Source: Pseudomonas lundensis (GTDB lineage Bacteria; Pseudomonadota; Gammaproteobacteria; Pseudomonadales; Pseudomonadaceae). Taken from it: a stretch of 64,000 nucleotides of DNA. The DNA is taken from positions 124,001 through 188,000 of the forward strand of contig NZ_NQKI01000001.1 in NCBI RefSeq assembly GCF_002269125.1, read 5' to 3'. The notes below the pieces were generated by a model. The model was not told where the DNA came from and did not search any database. It worked only from the letters and a program-made list of their open reading frames with translations. The position numbers were made by a program, and so were the translations under genes. Positions 56,329-64,000 of the stretch are shown here, piece after piece; position 1 is the stretch's first letter; each line of letters begins with the position of its first letter.

Positions 56329-57245
56329 ACATGCGAAAACTTAAACGCCGACTGCAACGAATAACCCCCGGTGGCCGCCATGCGGTGATCGGGATTCCAT
56401 TCCTGTGGCTGTTTTTGTTCTTCATGCTGCCGTTCTTCATCGTGTTGAAGATCAGCTTTGCCGAGGCCGACGTCGCGATCCCGCCTTACACCGAGATCTA
56501 CAGCTACGTTGACCAAAAAATCCAGATCCTGCTGAACCTGGGCAACTACGCCATGTTGGGCGACGATGAGTTGTACATCGCCGCTTATCTGGGCTCGTTG
56601 AAGATGGCGTTCTTCAGCACGCTGCTGTGCCTGCTGATCGGCTATCCGATGGCCTACGCCATCGCCAATGCGCGTAAAGAGATGCAGACCGTGCTGGTGC
56701 TGCTGATCATGATGCCTACCTGGACAGCGATCCTGATCCGCGTTTACGCGTGGATGGGCATTCTGAGCAACAACGGGCTGCTTAACGGCTTCCTGATGTC
56801 GATGGGCTGGATCAGCGAACCGTTGCAGATCCTCAACACCAACATCGCGGTCTACATCGGCATCGTCTATTCGTACCTGCCGTTCATGATCCTGCCGCTG
56901 TACGCCAACCTTGTTAAACACGACACCAGCCTGCTGGAAGCCGCGTCTGACTTGGGTTCAAGCACGTTCAACAGCTTCTGGAAAATCACCGTCCCGCTGT
57001 CCAAAAACGGCATCATCGCTGGCTGCATGCTGGTGTTCATCCCGGTCGTGGGTGAGTTCGTGATCCCTGAACTGCTGGGCGGCCCGGAAACCCTGATGAT
57101 CGGTAAGGTGTTGTGGCAAGAGTTCTTCAACAACCGTGACTGGCCGGTGGCGTCTGCCCTTGCCGTGGTCATGCTGGCGATCCTGATCGTGCCTATCATC
57201 CTGTTCAACCGCAGCCAGGCTAAAGAGCTGGAGGGCAAGATATGA
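56325..57245 (+). CDS. spuG: Polyamine ABC transporter permease SpuG
   Basis: The 306-residue inner-membrane permease has about six hydrophobic segments and the EAA coupling loop LEAASDLGSSTFNSFWKIT. The ATG at 56325 sits in the ATGA overlap with spuF. It pairs with SpuH as a heterodimer channel. The spuH start again overlaps by 4 bases. Confidence 0.94.
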   Translation: MNMRKLKRRLQRITPGGRHAVIGIPFLWLFLFFMLPFFIVLKISFAEADVAIPPYTEIYSYVDQKIQILLNLGNYAMLGDDELYIAAYLGSLKMAFFSTLLCLLIGYPMAYAIANARKEMQTVLVLLIMMPTWTAILIRVYAWMGILSNNGLLNGFLMSMGWISEPLQILNTNIAVYIGIVYSYLPFMILPLYANLVKHDTSLLEAASDLGSSTFNSFWKITVPLSKNGIIAGCMLVFIPVVGEFVIPELLGGPETLMIGKVLWQEFFNNRDWPVASALAVVMLAILIVPIILFNRSQAKELEGKI

Positions 57246-58132
57246 ATCGCTTCCGTTTTTCTAGCTTCATGTTGGTCGCGGGGTTGTTGTTCATCTACCT
57301 GCCGATGCTGATTCTGGTGATCTACTCGTTCAACGCCTCCAAGCTGGTGACGGTGTGGGGCGGCTGGTCGCTGAAGTGGTACACCGGCCTGCTGGACAAC
57401 ACGCAGCTGATGGGCTCCGTAATGCGCTCGCTGGAAATCGCCCTGTACACGGCAATTGCGGCGGTCGCCCTGGGTACCCTGGCGGCGTTCGTGCTGACGC
57501 GCATTAGCCACTTCAAAGGCCGCACGCTGTTTGGCGGCCTGGTGACAGCTCCGCTGGTCATGCCTGAAGTGATTACCGGTCTGTCGCTGCTGCTGCTGTT
57601 CGTGGCCATGGCGCAGATGATTGGCTGGCCGCAAGAGCGCGGCATCGTCACCATCTGGATCGCTCACACCACATTCTGTGCCGCGTATGTGGCGGTGGTG
57701 GTGTCGGCGCGGTTACGTGAACTGGACCTGTCGATCGAAGAAGCGGCCATGGACCTGGGCGCCAAGCCCTGGAAAGTGTTCTTCCTGATCACCATCCCGA
57801 TGATCGCACCTTCGCTGGCGGCGGGCGCCATGATGTCCTTTGCCCTGTCGCTGGACGACCTGGTTCTGGCCAGCTTTGTGTCCGGCCCCGGCTCCACGAC
57901 CTTGCCGATGGAAGTGTTCTCGGCCGTACGCCTTGGAGTGAAGCCCGAGATCAACGCCGTGGCCAGCCTGATCCTGCTGGCGGTGTCGCTGGTGACCTTC
58001 CTGGTGTGGTTCTTCAGCCGTCGTGCCGAAGAACACCGCAAGAAAGCCATCCAGCAAGCCATTGATGAGGCGGCTGCCGAGTCATGGAAGCAACCGGATG
58101 TTCGCCGTCCCAAGTCGCCCAGCGCGGCTTAA
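57242..58132 (+). CDS. spuH: Polyamine ABC transporter permease SpuH
   Basis: The 296-residue permease has six hydrophobic segments, and the EAA loop reads EEAAMDLGAKPWKVFFLITIP. It shares an ATGA overlap with spuG and completes the SpuDEFGH importer. A strong terminator follows 15 bases later. Confidence 0.94.
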   Translation: MNRFRFSSFMLVAGLLFIYLPMLILVIYSFNASKLVTVWGGWSLKWYTGLLDNTQLMGSVMRSLEIALYTAIAAVALGTLAAFVLTRISHFKGRTLFGGLVTAPLVMPEVITGLSLLLLFVAMAQMIGWPQERGIVTIWIAHTTFCAAYVAVVVSARLRELDLSIEEAAMDLGAKPWKVFFLITIPMIAPSLAAGAMMSFALSLDDLVLASFVSGPGSTTLPMEVFSAVRLGVKPEINAVASLILLAVSLVTFLVWFFSRRAEEHRKKAIQQAIDEAAAESWKQPDVRRPKSPSAA

Positions 58133-58146
58133 GGCAGCGCAATAAA

Positions 58147-58184
58147 AAACCTCGCCTTCCTGTTCAAGGGGGCGAGGTTTTTTT
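58147..58184 (+). terminator. Intrinsic terminator of the spu operon
   Basis: Perfect 10-base arms AAACCTCGCC and GGCGAGGTTT around a 14-base loop end in a T run, just after spuH. Confidence 0.92.
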
Positions 58185-58217
58185 ATGGGCGCCAGATCAG
58201 ATGCCGCTCGGGACGTT

Positions 58218-58598
58218 TCAGGGTTTGGCGACTTTCCAGGCACCGTCCATTTTGCCGTCGCCTTTCTTTTCCCCGGCTTTCTTGTCCATTACAAAGGTGT
58301 ACAACGGTTTGCCGTCATAGGCCCACTGGACTTGCTGGTCATCGCGGATGATGGTGGTCCATTTGCCTTCGCCTTTGTCCGTGCTTTCAGCCTTCAACGG
58401 CGGCCAATTTGTTGCGCATTGGTCATTGCACATCGATTTGCCGTCTGCATCTTTGGCGAAGGTGTACAGCGTCATGCCTTTATGGTCGACCAGCACACCG
58501 TCTTTGATCATCGCCGGTTCGGCGGCAAATGCTAATCCCGGCAAGGCCAACACAGCACCTAACAGTAAAGCCTTCAGGGAAAATGAGCTGCGTGTCAT
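58218..58598 (-). CDS. Secreted Yx(F/W/Y)xxD-motif protein
   Basis: This 126-residue protein has a signal peptide (cut near AFA-AEP) and a mature domain with the family motifs YTFAKD and YTFVMD plus a Cys pair in MCNDQCATNWPP. These match the COG4315 / Lipoprotein_15 group, widespread periplasmic or surface proteins of unknown function. The ATG at 58598 has GAGGACG upstream. It is divergent from phoB. Confidence 0.87.
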   Translation of the reverse strand: MTRSSFSLKALLLGAVLALPGLAFAAEPAMIKDGVLVDHKGMTLYTFAKDADGKSMCNDQCATNWPPLKAESTDKGEGKWTTIIRDDQQVQWAYDGKPLYTFVMDKKAGEKKGDGKMDGAWKVAKP

Positions 58599-58720
58599 CG
58601 GAATCGTCCTCTTCGTGATTGTACGATTTGAACCAAAAGCGTAGTTCATTCGCCCTTGGAACGTGGCGATTGCCCAAAGTTGTCACACGACTGCAATATT
58701 TCCGTTATCTAATGCGCCAC

Positions 58721-58738
58721 AAGACAGATAAATGACAC
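58721..58738 (-). promoter_or_regulatory. Possible Pho box upstream of phoB
   Basis: On the minus strand the sequence reads TGTCAT-TTAT-CTGTCTT, close to the PhoB consensus of two CTGTCAT halves 4 bases apart. It ends 13 bases before the phoB start. Another partial half (TGTCAC) lies at 58681. The inverse orientation relative to phoB leaves its role uncertain. Confidence 0.4.
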
Positions 58739-58750
58739 GAGGATTACGGC

Positions 58751-59443
58751 ATGGTTGGCAGGAGCATTCTGATCGTCGATGACGAGGCACCGATCCGCGA
58801 AATGATCGCCGTGGCCCTGGAAATGGCAGGCTACGACTGCCTGGAGGCGGAGAATGCTCAGCAAGCCCACTCCATCATTGTCGACCGCAAACCCGATTTG
58901 ATCTTGCTCGACTGGATGCTGCCGGGTGGCACGTCAGGTATTGAACTGGCCCGCCGCCTCAAGCGTGAGGAAATGACCGCGGACATCCCGATCATCATGC
59001 TCACGGCCAAGGGTGAAGAGGACAACAAGATTCAAGGTCTGGAAGTCGGCGCGGACGACTACATCACCAAACCATTTTCCCCTCGTGAACTGGTGGCGCG
59101 TCTCAAAGCCGTATTGCGGCGTGCAGGCCCGGCGGACAGCGAGTCCCCGATTGAAATTGGCGGCTTGTTGCTCGACCCGATCAGCCACCGCGTCACCATC
59201 GACGGCACCCCCGCCGAGATGGGCCCGACCGAATATCGCCTGCTGCAGTTCTTCATGACCCACCAGGAACGCGCCTACACCCGCGGGCAATTGCTCGACC
59301 AAGTGTGGGGCGGCAACGTTTACGTAGAAGAGCGTACCGTAGACGTGCACATCCGCCGTTTGCGCAAAGCCCTCGGCGAGGCTTACGAGAATCTGGTACA
59401 AACCGTGCGCGGCACCGGGTATCGCTTCTCCACCAAAGCCTGA
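58751..59443 (+). CDS. phoB: Phosphate-regulon response regulator PhoB
   Basis: The 230-residue OmpR-type regulator has the acidic pocket Asp10-Asp11, phospho-acceptor Asp54 in LLDWMLPGG and Lys in [10 protein letters not shown]. The C-terminal winged helix reads [17 protein letters not shown]. The ATG at 58751 follows CGAGGATTACGGC. Under phosphate limitation PhoR phosphorylates it and it activates Pho genes. It precedes phoR by 41 bases. Confidence 0.97.
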   Translation: MVGRSILIVDDEAPIREMIAVALEMAGYDCLEAENAQQAHSIIVDRKPDLILLDWMLPGGTSGIELARRLKREEMTADIPIIMLTAKGEEDNKIQGLEVGADDYITKPFSPRELVARLKAVLRRAGPADSESPIEIGGLLLDPISHRVTIDGTPAEMGPTEYRLLQFFMTHQERAYTRGQLLDQVWGGNVYVEERTVDVHIRRLRKALGEAYENLVQTVRGTGYRFSTKA

Positions 59444-59484
59444 TACCCCTTCCAGACTCAACGGCAAGCAAGGACCCGCGCGAC

Positions 59485-60807
59485 GTGAATCAAAACTGGC
59501 ATAGCACGCTGATTCGTCATTTGTTGCTTCTGGTCACTGCCTGCCTGTTGGTCGGGCTGGTCACCGGTTATTACGGCTGGAGCCTGGCCGCAGGCGTGGC
59601 CTTGTATCTGGGCTGGACGCTCAAGCAGCTGCTGCGCCTGCATGACTGGCTGCGTAATCACCAACCCGATGAAGCACCGCCCGACGGCTACGGCCTGTGG
59701 GGCGAGGTGTTCGACAGCATTTATCACCTGCAGCGCCGCGATCAACGGGTGCGCGGGCGCCTGCAAGCCGTGATCGACCGCGTGCAGGAGTCCACAGCCG
59801 CGCTCAAAGACGCTGTGGTGATGCTCGACAGCGATGGCAACCTTGAATGGTGGAACCGCGCCGCAGAGACCTTGCTGGGCCTCAAGACGCCACAGGACAG
59901 CGGGCAGCCCGTGACCAACCTGGTGCGTCACCCGCGCTTCAAGGAATATTTCGAGCAAGACAGCTATGCCGAACCGCTGGACATCCCTTCGCCAGTCAAC
60001 GACCACCTGCGCATCCAGCTGTACATCACCCGCTACGGCAACAACGAACATTTGATGCTGGTGCGCGACGTCACACGCCTGCACCAGCTCGAACAGATGC
60101 GCAAAGACTTCATCGCCAACGTGTCCCACGAGCTGCGCACCCCGCTGACCGTCATCTGCGGTTACCTGGAAACCCTGCTGGATAACGTCGATGACGTGAA
60201 CCCGCGCTGGAAACGCCCGCTGTCGCAGATGCAGCAACAGGGCGAGCGTATGCAAACCCTGCTCAACGACTTGCTGCTGCTGGCCAAACTGGAAGCCACG
60301 GATTACCCGTCGGACAACCAGCCCGTGCCTATCGACAGCCTGCTGCGTACCATCAAAAACGACGCCCAGGCGTTGTCCGGGCAGCGCAATCAAACCATCA
60401 CGCTGGACGTTGAAGCCGACATTGCCCTCAAAGGCAGTGAGACCGAGCTGCGCAGTGCGTTTTCAAACCTGGTATTTAACGCCGTCAAATACACGCAAGA
60501 CGGCGGGAGCATTCGCATTCGCTGGTGGGCCGACGGGTCGGGCGCGCACTTGAGCGTGCAGGACTCCGGGGTCGGGATCGATAACAAACACCTGCCACGC
60601 CTGACCGAACGCTTCTACCGCGTCGACTCCAGCCGTAACGCCAGCACCGGCGGCACGGGCCTGGGCCTGGCCATCGTCAAGCATGTGCTGTTGCGTCATC
60701 GTGCCCGCCTTGAGATCAGCAGCGTGCTCGGCCACGGCAGCACCTTCACCTGCCATTTCCCCCCTGTTCAGGTGACAAAATCGGTCAACCCCGACCTGAT
60801 TGACTGA
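59485..60807 (+). CDS. phoR: Phosphate-regulon sensor kinase PhoR
   Basis: The 440-residue kinase has two N-terminal hydrophobic segments (about 11-28 and 30-45), a PAS-like segment (VQESTAALKDAVVMLDSDGNLE) and the H box NVSHELRTPLTVICGYLE. The ATPase domain has N, G1 (DSGVGI) and G2 (GTGLGLAI) boxes. A GTG at 59485 (AAGGA upstream) begins VNQNWHSTL; the in-frame extension to 59305 overlaps phoB and is not coding. It pairs with PhoB. Confidence 0.94.
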   Translation: MNQNWHSTLIRHLLLLVTACLLVGLVTGYYGWSLAAGVALYLGWTLKQLLRLHDWLRNHQPDEAPPDGYGLWGEVFDSIYHLQRRDQRVRGRLQAVIDRVQESTAALKDAVVMLDSDGNLEWWNRAAETLLGLKTPQDSGQPVTNLVRHPRFKEYFEQDSYAEPLDIPSPVNDHLRIQLYITRYGNNEHLMLVRDVTRLHQLEQMRKDFIANVSHELRTPLTVICGYLETLLDNVDDVNPRWKRPLSQMQQQGERMQTLLNDLLLLAKLEATDYPSDNQPVPIDSLLRTIKNDAQALSGQRNQTITLDVEADIALKGSETELRSAFSNLVFNAVKYTQDGGSIRIRWWADGSGAHLSVQDSGVGIDNKHLPRLTERFYRVDSSRNASTGGTGLGLAIVKHVLLRHRARLEISSVLGHGSTFTCHFPPVQVTKSVNPDLID

Positions 60808-60930
60808 GCCATGCGGCGTTCGCCCACTAGGCAACAGCTACATCAATGGTTACATTGCTTGCCATGTGCCTGCCCTTCAGGCACTTGACCTTTCCCTTTT
60901 TTGAAACAACGGAACCATTAAAACTCCATC

Positions 60931-62271
60931 ATGGACCCTTCCCCTGGCTTGACCCTCGCCACACTGTTCGCCGATTTCGGCATGATTCTTTTTGCACTGA
61001 TCCTGGTTTTGCTCAACGGCTTCTTCGTTGCGGCGGAATTTGCCATGGTCAAACTGCGCTCAACCCGGGTCGAAGCCATTGCCGACCAGAACGGCTGGCG
61101 CGGACGCATCCTGCGCACCGTTCATAGTCAGCTCGACGCCTACCTGTCGGCGTGTCAGTTGGGTATCACGCTGGCCTCGTTGGGCCTGGGCTGGGTCGGT
61201 GAACCTGCGTTCGCACACCTGCTTGAGCCGCTCCTCAGCGCGCTGGGCGTGGAGTCGGCCGAAGTGGTCAAGGGCGTGTCGTTCTTCACCGCCTTCTTCA
61301 TCATTTCATACCTGCACATCGTGGTCGGCGAACTGGCCCCCAAATCCTGGGCCATTCGCAAACCCGAGGCGCTGTCGCTGTGGACCGCTGTGCCGCTGTA
61401 CCTGTTCTACTGGGCCATGTACCCCGCCATTTACCTGCTCAATGCCAGCGCCAACGCGATTTTGCGCATTGCCGGCCAGGGTGAACCGGGCGCGCACCAC
61501 GACCACGCCTACAGCCGCGAAGAACTCAAACTGATCCTGCACTCCAGCCGGGGTCAAGACCCGAGTGACCAAGGCATGCGGGTATTGGCGTCGGCCGTGG
61601 AAATGGGTGAGCTGGAAGTGGTCGACTGGGCCAACTCCCGTGAAGACCTCGTAACCCTAGATTCCAAGGCGCCGCTCAAAGAAATCCTCGCGCTGTTCCG
61701 TCGCCACAAGTACAGCCGTTACCCGGTCTACGATGCAGAAACCAACACCTTCGTCGGTTTGCTGCACATCAAAGATCTGCTGCTGGAACTGGCTGACCTC
61801 GACCACTTGCCCGAGACGTTCAACCTCGAAGAACTGACCCGGCCTCTGGAGCGCGTTTCGCGGCACATGCCGCTGTCACAGTTGCTGGAACAGTTTCGCA
61901 AGGGTGGCGCGCACTTCGCACTGGTGGAAGAAGCTGACGGCAAAGTCGTGGGCTACCTGACCATGGAAGACGTGCTTGAAGTGCTGGTGGGCGACATTCA
62001 GGACGAACACCGCAAGGCCGAACGCGGCATTCTTTCGTACCAGCCCGGCAAACTGCTGGTGCGGGGCGACACGCCGCTGTTCAAGATCGAACGCCTGCTG
62101 GGGGTCGATCTTGACCACGTCGAAGCCGAAACCGTGGCGGGCTTGATCTACGACACCCTCAAGCGCGTGCCGGAAGAAGAAGAACTGCTGGAAGTCGAAG
62201 GCTTGCGCATCATCATCAAAAAGATGAAAGGACCGAAAATCGTCCTGGCCAAAGTCCTCAAGCTGGACTGA
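60931..62271 (+). CDS. CNNM/CorC-type transporter (hemolysin family)
   Basis: The 446-residue protein has an N-terminal DUF21 membrane domain (about residues 1-190, three to four helices), a CBS-domain pair (about 205-335) and a CorC_HlyC domain (about 350-440). Such proteins export magnesium or cobalt, or regulate those fluxes; the hemolysin name is historical. It is linked downstream of phoBR as in many pseudomonads. The start follows AAAACTCC with only a weak ribosome-binding site. Confidence 0.9.
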   Translation: MDPSPGLTLATLFADFGMILFALILVLLNGFFVAAEFAMVKLRSTRVEAIADQNGWRGRILRTVHSQLDAYLSACQLGITLASLGLGWVGEPAFAHLLEPLLSALGVESAEVVKGVSFFTAFFIISYLHIVVGELAPKSWAIRKPEALSLWTAVPLYLFYWAMYPAIYLLNASANAILRIAGQGEPGAHHDHAYSREELKLILHSSRGQDPSDQGMRVLASAVEMGELEVVDWANSREDLVTLDSKAPLKEILALFRRHKYSRYPVYDAETNTFVGLLHIKDLLLELADLDHLPETFNLEELTRPLERVSRHMPLSQLLEQFRKGGAHFALVEEADGKVVGYLTMEDVLEVLVGDIQDEHRKAERGILSYQPGKLLVRGDTPLFKIERLLGVDLDHVEAETVAGLIYDTLKRVPEEEELLEVEGLRIIIKKMKGPKIVLAKVLKLD

Positions 62272-62280
62272 AGCCACACC

Positions 62281-62321
62281 TGTTGTCGCTGACGCGCCGC
62301 TTTGCCGCGTCAGCGACAACA
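62281..62321 (+). terminator. Long perfect hairpin after the CNNM gene
   Basis: 16-base arms TGTTGTCGCTGACGCG and CGCGTCAGCGACAACA pair perfectly around a 9-base loop, 9 bases after the stop. No T run follows, so it could end transcription weakly or protect the mRNA 3' end. Confidence 0.65.
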
Positions 62322-62492
62322 ACCTCTGTCGCCCATAACATCCCACCCTTCAGTAATTTCTGCCCGGCGAAAGCTGGCTGAAAGCATTCCCCTCTAGCAT
62401 CGCGTCACTCCCGGCAAAAGACCGGCAGGCCAGAGCAGCGGCCCAATCCGCTCTCAGCGCCCACTCGACAACAATAAGAATGGTGACTGTTT

Positions 62493-63800
62493 ATGCTGAC
62501 CTTCCTTGGCTTTGCCATGGTCATTACGTTCATGTACCTGATCATGACCAAACGCCTGTCCGCCCTGATCGCGTTGATTCTGGTCCCGATCCTGTTTGCG
62601 ATCTTTGGCGGTTTTGCACCGAAGATCGGCCCCATGATGCTCGAAGGCATTACCAAGCTGGCCCCGACCGGGGTGATGCTGATGTTTGCCATTCTGTATT
62701 TCGCCCTGATGATCGACTCCGGCCTGTTCGACCCGGCCGTGCGCAAGATCCTCAAACTGGTCAAGGGCGACCCGCTGAAGATCAGCGTCGGCACGGCCGT
62801 ACTGGCATTGGTGGTGTCGCTGGATGGCGACGGTGCCACCACCTACATGATTTGCGTGGCGGCGATGCTGCCGCTGTACAAGCGCATCGGCATGAGCCCG
62901 CGCATCATGGCCGGGCTGATTATTCTGGCCGGCGGGGTGATGAACATGACGCCCTGGGGCGGGCCGACTGCGCGGGCCGCCAGTGCGCTGCACGTCGATC
63001 CCTCTGACATTTTTGTGCCCATGATCCCGGCCATGCTCGCGGGCTGTGCCACCATTCTGGTCATAGCCTGGTGCTACGGCCTGCGCGAGCGCGCGCGCCT
63101 GGGTCAGTTGCAGGTTCAGGGCGACGACGTGGATCACAGCGAAATCAGCGTGTCGCAATTCCCCGATGCGCGCCGTCCCAAGCTGATCTGGTTCAACGGT
63201 GCTCTGACCTTGGCGTTGATGATTACGCTGATCGCCGGTTTGTTGCCGCTGCCCGTCCTGTTCATGGTCGCGTTCAGTATCGCGATGATCGTCAACTACC
63301 CTTGCCTGCAACAGCAAAAAGACCGCGTCGCCGCCCATGCAGGCAGTGTGCTGGCGGTGGTAGGGCTGATTTTCGCGGCAGGTATTTTCACCGGCATCCT
63401 CTCCGGCACCGGCATGGTGGATGCCATGTCGAAAAGCTTGCTGGCCGTCATTCCCCCGGCGCTGGGGCCATACCTGGCAGTCATCACCGCACTGGTGAGC
63501 CTGCCGTTCACCTTCTTCATGTCCAACGATGCGTTCTACTACGGCGTGTTGCCAGTCCTGGCCGAAGCCGCGAGCCATTACGGCATCACTGCGGTCGAAA
63601 TGGCCCGCGCCTCGATTGTCGGCCAGCCCGTGCACTTGCTCAGCCCCTTGGTGCCCTCCACGTACCTGCTGGTGGCGCTGGCCGGTATCGAGTTTGGCGA
63701 TCACCAGCGTTTCACCCTCAAATGGGCGGTTCTGGTGTGCATGGGTATTCTGCTGGCCGCCTTACTGCTCGGCACCTTCCCGCTGTACAGCACGCTATAA
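62493..63800 (+). CDS. CitMHS-family citrate transporter
   Basis: The 435-residue inner-membrane protein has about 11-12 hydrophobic segments and family features (LVVSLDGDGATTYMI and the second-half SMSNDAFYYGV-like stretch with FFMSNDAFYYGVLPV). CitMHS proteins carry metal-complexed citrate, usually with Mg2+ or Ca2+, by proton symport. The ATG at 62493 has GGTGACTG upstream. It stands alone. The metal preference is not readable from sequence. Confidence 0.9.
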   Translation: MLTFLGFAMVITFMYLIMTKRLSALIALILVPILFAIFGGFAPKIGPMMLEGITKLAPTGVMLMFAILYFALMIDSGLFDPAVRKILKLVKGDPLKISVGTAVLALVVSLDGDGATTYMICVAAMLPLYKRIGMSPRIMAGLIILAGGVMNMTPWGGPTARAASALHVDPSDIFVPMIPAMLAGCATILVIAWCYGLRERARLGQLQVQGDDVDHSEISVSQFPDARRPKLIWFNGALTLALMITLIAGLLPLPVLFMVAFSIAMIVNYPCLQQQKDRVAAHAGSVLAVVGLIFAAGIFTGILSGTGMVDAMSKSLLAVIPPALGPYLAVITALVSLPFTFFMSNDAFYYGVLPVLAEAASHYGITAVEMARASIVGQPVHLLSPLVPSTYLLVALAGIEFGDHQRFTLKWAVLVCMGILLAALLLGTFPLYSTL

Positions 63801-63814
63801 CGCCTGCCCCCGTC

Positions 63815-63840
63815 AGAGGCTGTTCAGGACAGCAGCCTCT
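63815..63840 (+). terminator. Hairpin after the citrate transporter
   Basis: AGAGGCTG pairs with CAGCCTCT around a 10-base loop, 15 bases after the stop. No T run follows, so the role as terminator is tentative. Confidence 0.5.
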
Positions 63841-63944
63841 AACAAGGCGTTTTCGTACAAGTGTTGCAGAAATGTTTCAACCCTCTGCCAGCTATGCGAT
63901 GCTGGCGTTCTGCTTATTTGCCGACTACAGCTTAAGAAACAACT

Positions 63945-64000
63945 GTAGGAGCTGGCCGCAGCCCTTTGATCCGGCCCTTCAGGGCATCCATCGCACAGGG
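63945..64000. repeat. Start of a Pseudomonas-type dispersed repeat at the window edge
   Basis: The last bases begin TGTAGGAGCTGGCC, which fits the frequent TGTRGGAGC intergenic repeat of pseudomonads. The element is cut by the window end and its length cannot be judged. I see no gene between 63841 and 64000. Confidence 0.35.

Noticed and set aside
62454..63704. 416-codon minus-strand open frame opposite the citrate carrier
   Set aside because: It is dominated by His, Gln, Arg and Gly, typical of an antisense frame to a membrane protein.

Overview
The window is a chromosomal segment of a Pseudomonas, most likely from the P. fluorescens lineage. The evidence is gene content and order: a divergent trpI/trpBA pair, the complete spuI/spuABCDEFGH polyamine block, phoB-phoR followed by a CBS-domain transporter, ptsP-rppH, lgt-thyA, a cadA/cadR pair with a MerR-type promoter, and sfnB-type sulfur-scavenging genes. 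I cannot name the species from sequence alone. I saw no rRNA, tRNA, insertion sequence, prophage or CRISPR array.

Left part (1-23.9 kb). After the 5' end of a DUF4153 membrane protein (minus strand) comes a small accessory cassette at 0.68-4.06 kb: a 22-codon gene with a near-perfect Shine-Dalgarno, a hairpin, then three overlapping genes for a SagB-type flavin oxidoreductase, an AurF-type di-iron oxygenase and a major-facilitator exporter. It looks like an undescribed peptide-modification (RiPP-like) system and is the most interesting item here. Housekeeping and transport genes follow: ilvD, the cystine carrier tcyP, folA, and an overlapping DUF2868/DUF3482 pair. A minus-strand set for 2-aminoethylphosphonate comes next (LysR regulator, three-gene ABC transporter, FAD amine oxidase). 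Then come cadA/cadR, an orphan protein with a two-domain repeat, thyA, lgt and a TauE/SafE carrier.

Middle part (24-47 kb). This holds a TANGO2-like NRDE protein, ptsP, rppH, a HAD phosphatase, a DUF2269 membrane protein, ilvA, rpiA, small stress or structural proteins (DUF1161, dodecin, a DUF883 ribosome-anchor type), and trpI with trpBA. A minus-strand sulfur-starvation operon runs from about 42.0 to 35.5 kb: a 22-codon upstream ORF, two sfnB paralogues, an LLM flavin monooxygenase and metQ-metN-metI. It would import organosulfur compounds and release their sulfur. Next are a second orphan protein related to the one at 20-21 kb, a 673-base AT-rich stretch without genes, two tandem SdiA-regulated-family proteins, a TetR regulator and an alpha carbonic anhydrase.

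Right part (47-64 kb). The polyamine block encodes gamma-glutamylation of putrescine (spuI, spuB), transamination (spuC), hydrolysis of the gamma-glutamyl product (spuA) and ABC import (spuDEFGH). A small secreted protein, phoB-phoR, a CNNM/CorC-type transporter and a CitMHS citrate carrier complete the window. Most transcription units end in recognisable hairpins, which are listed.
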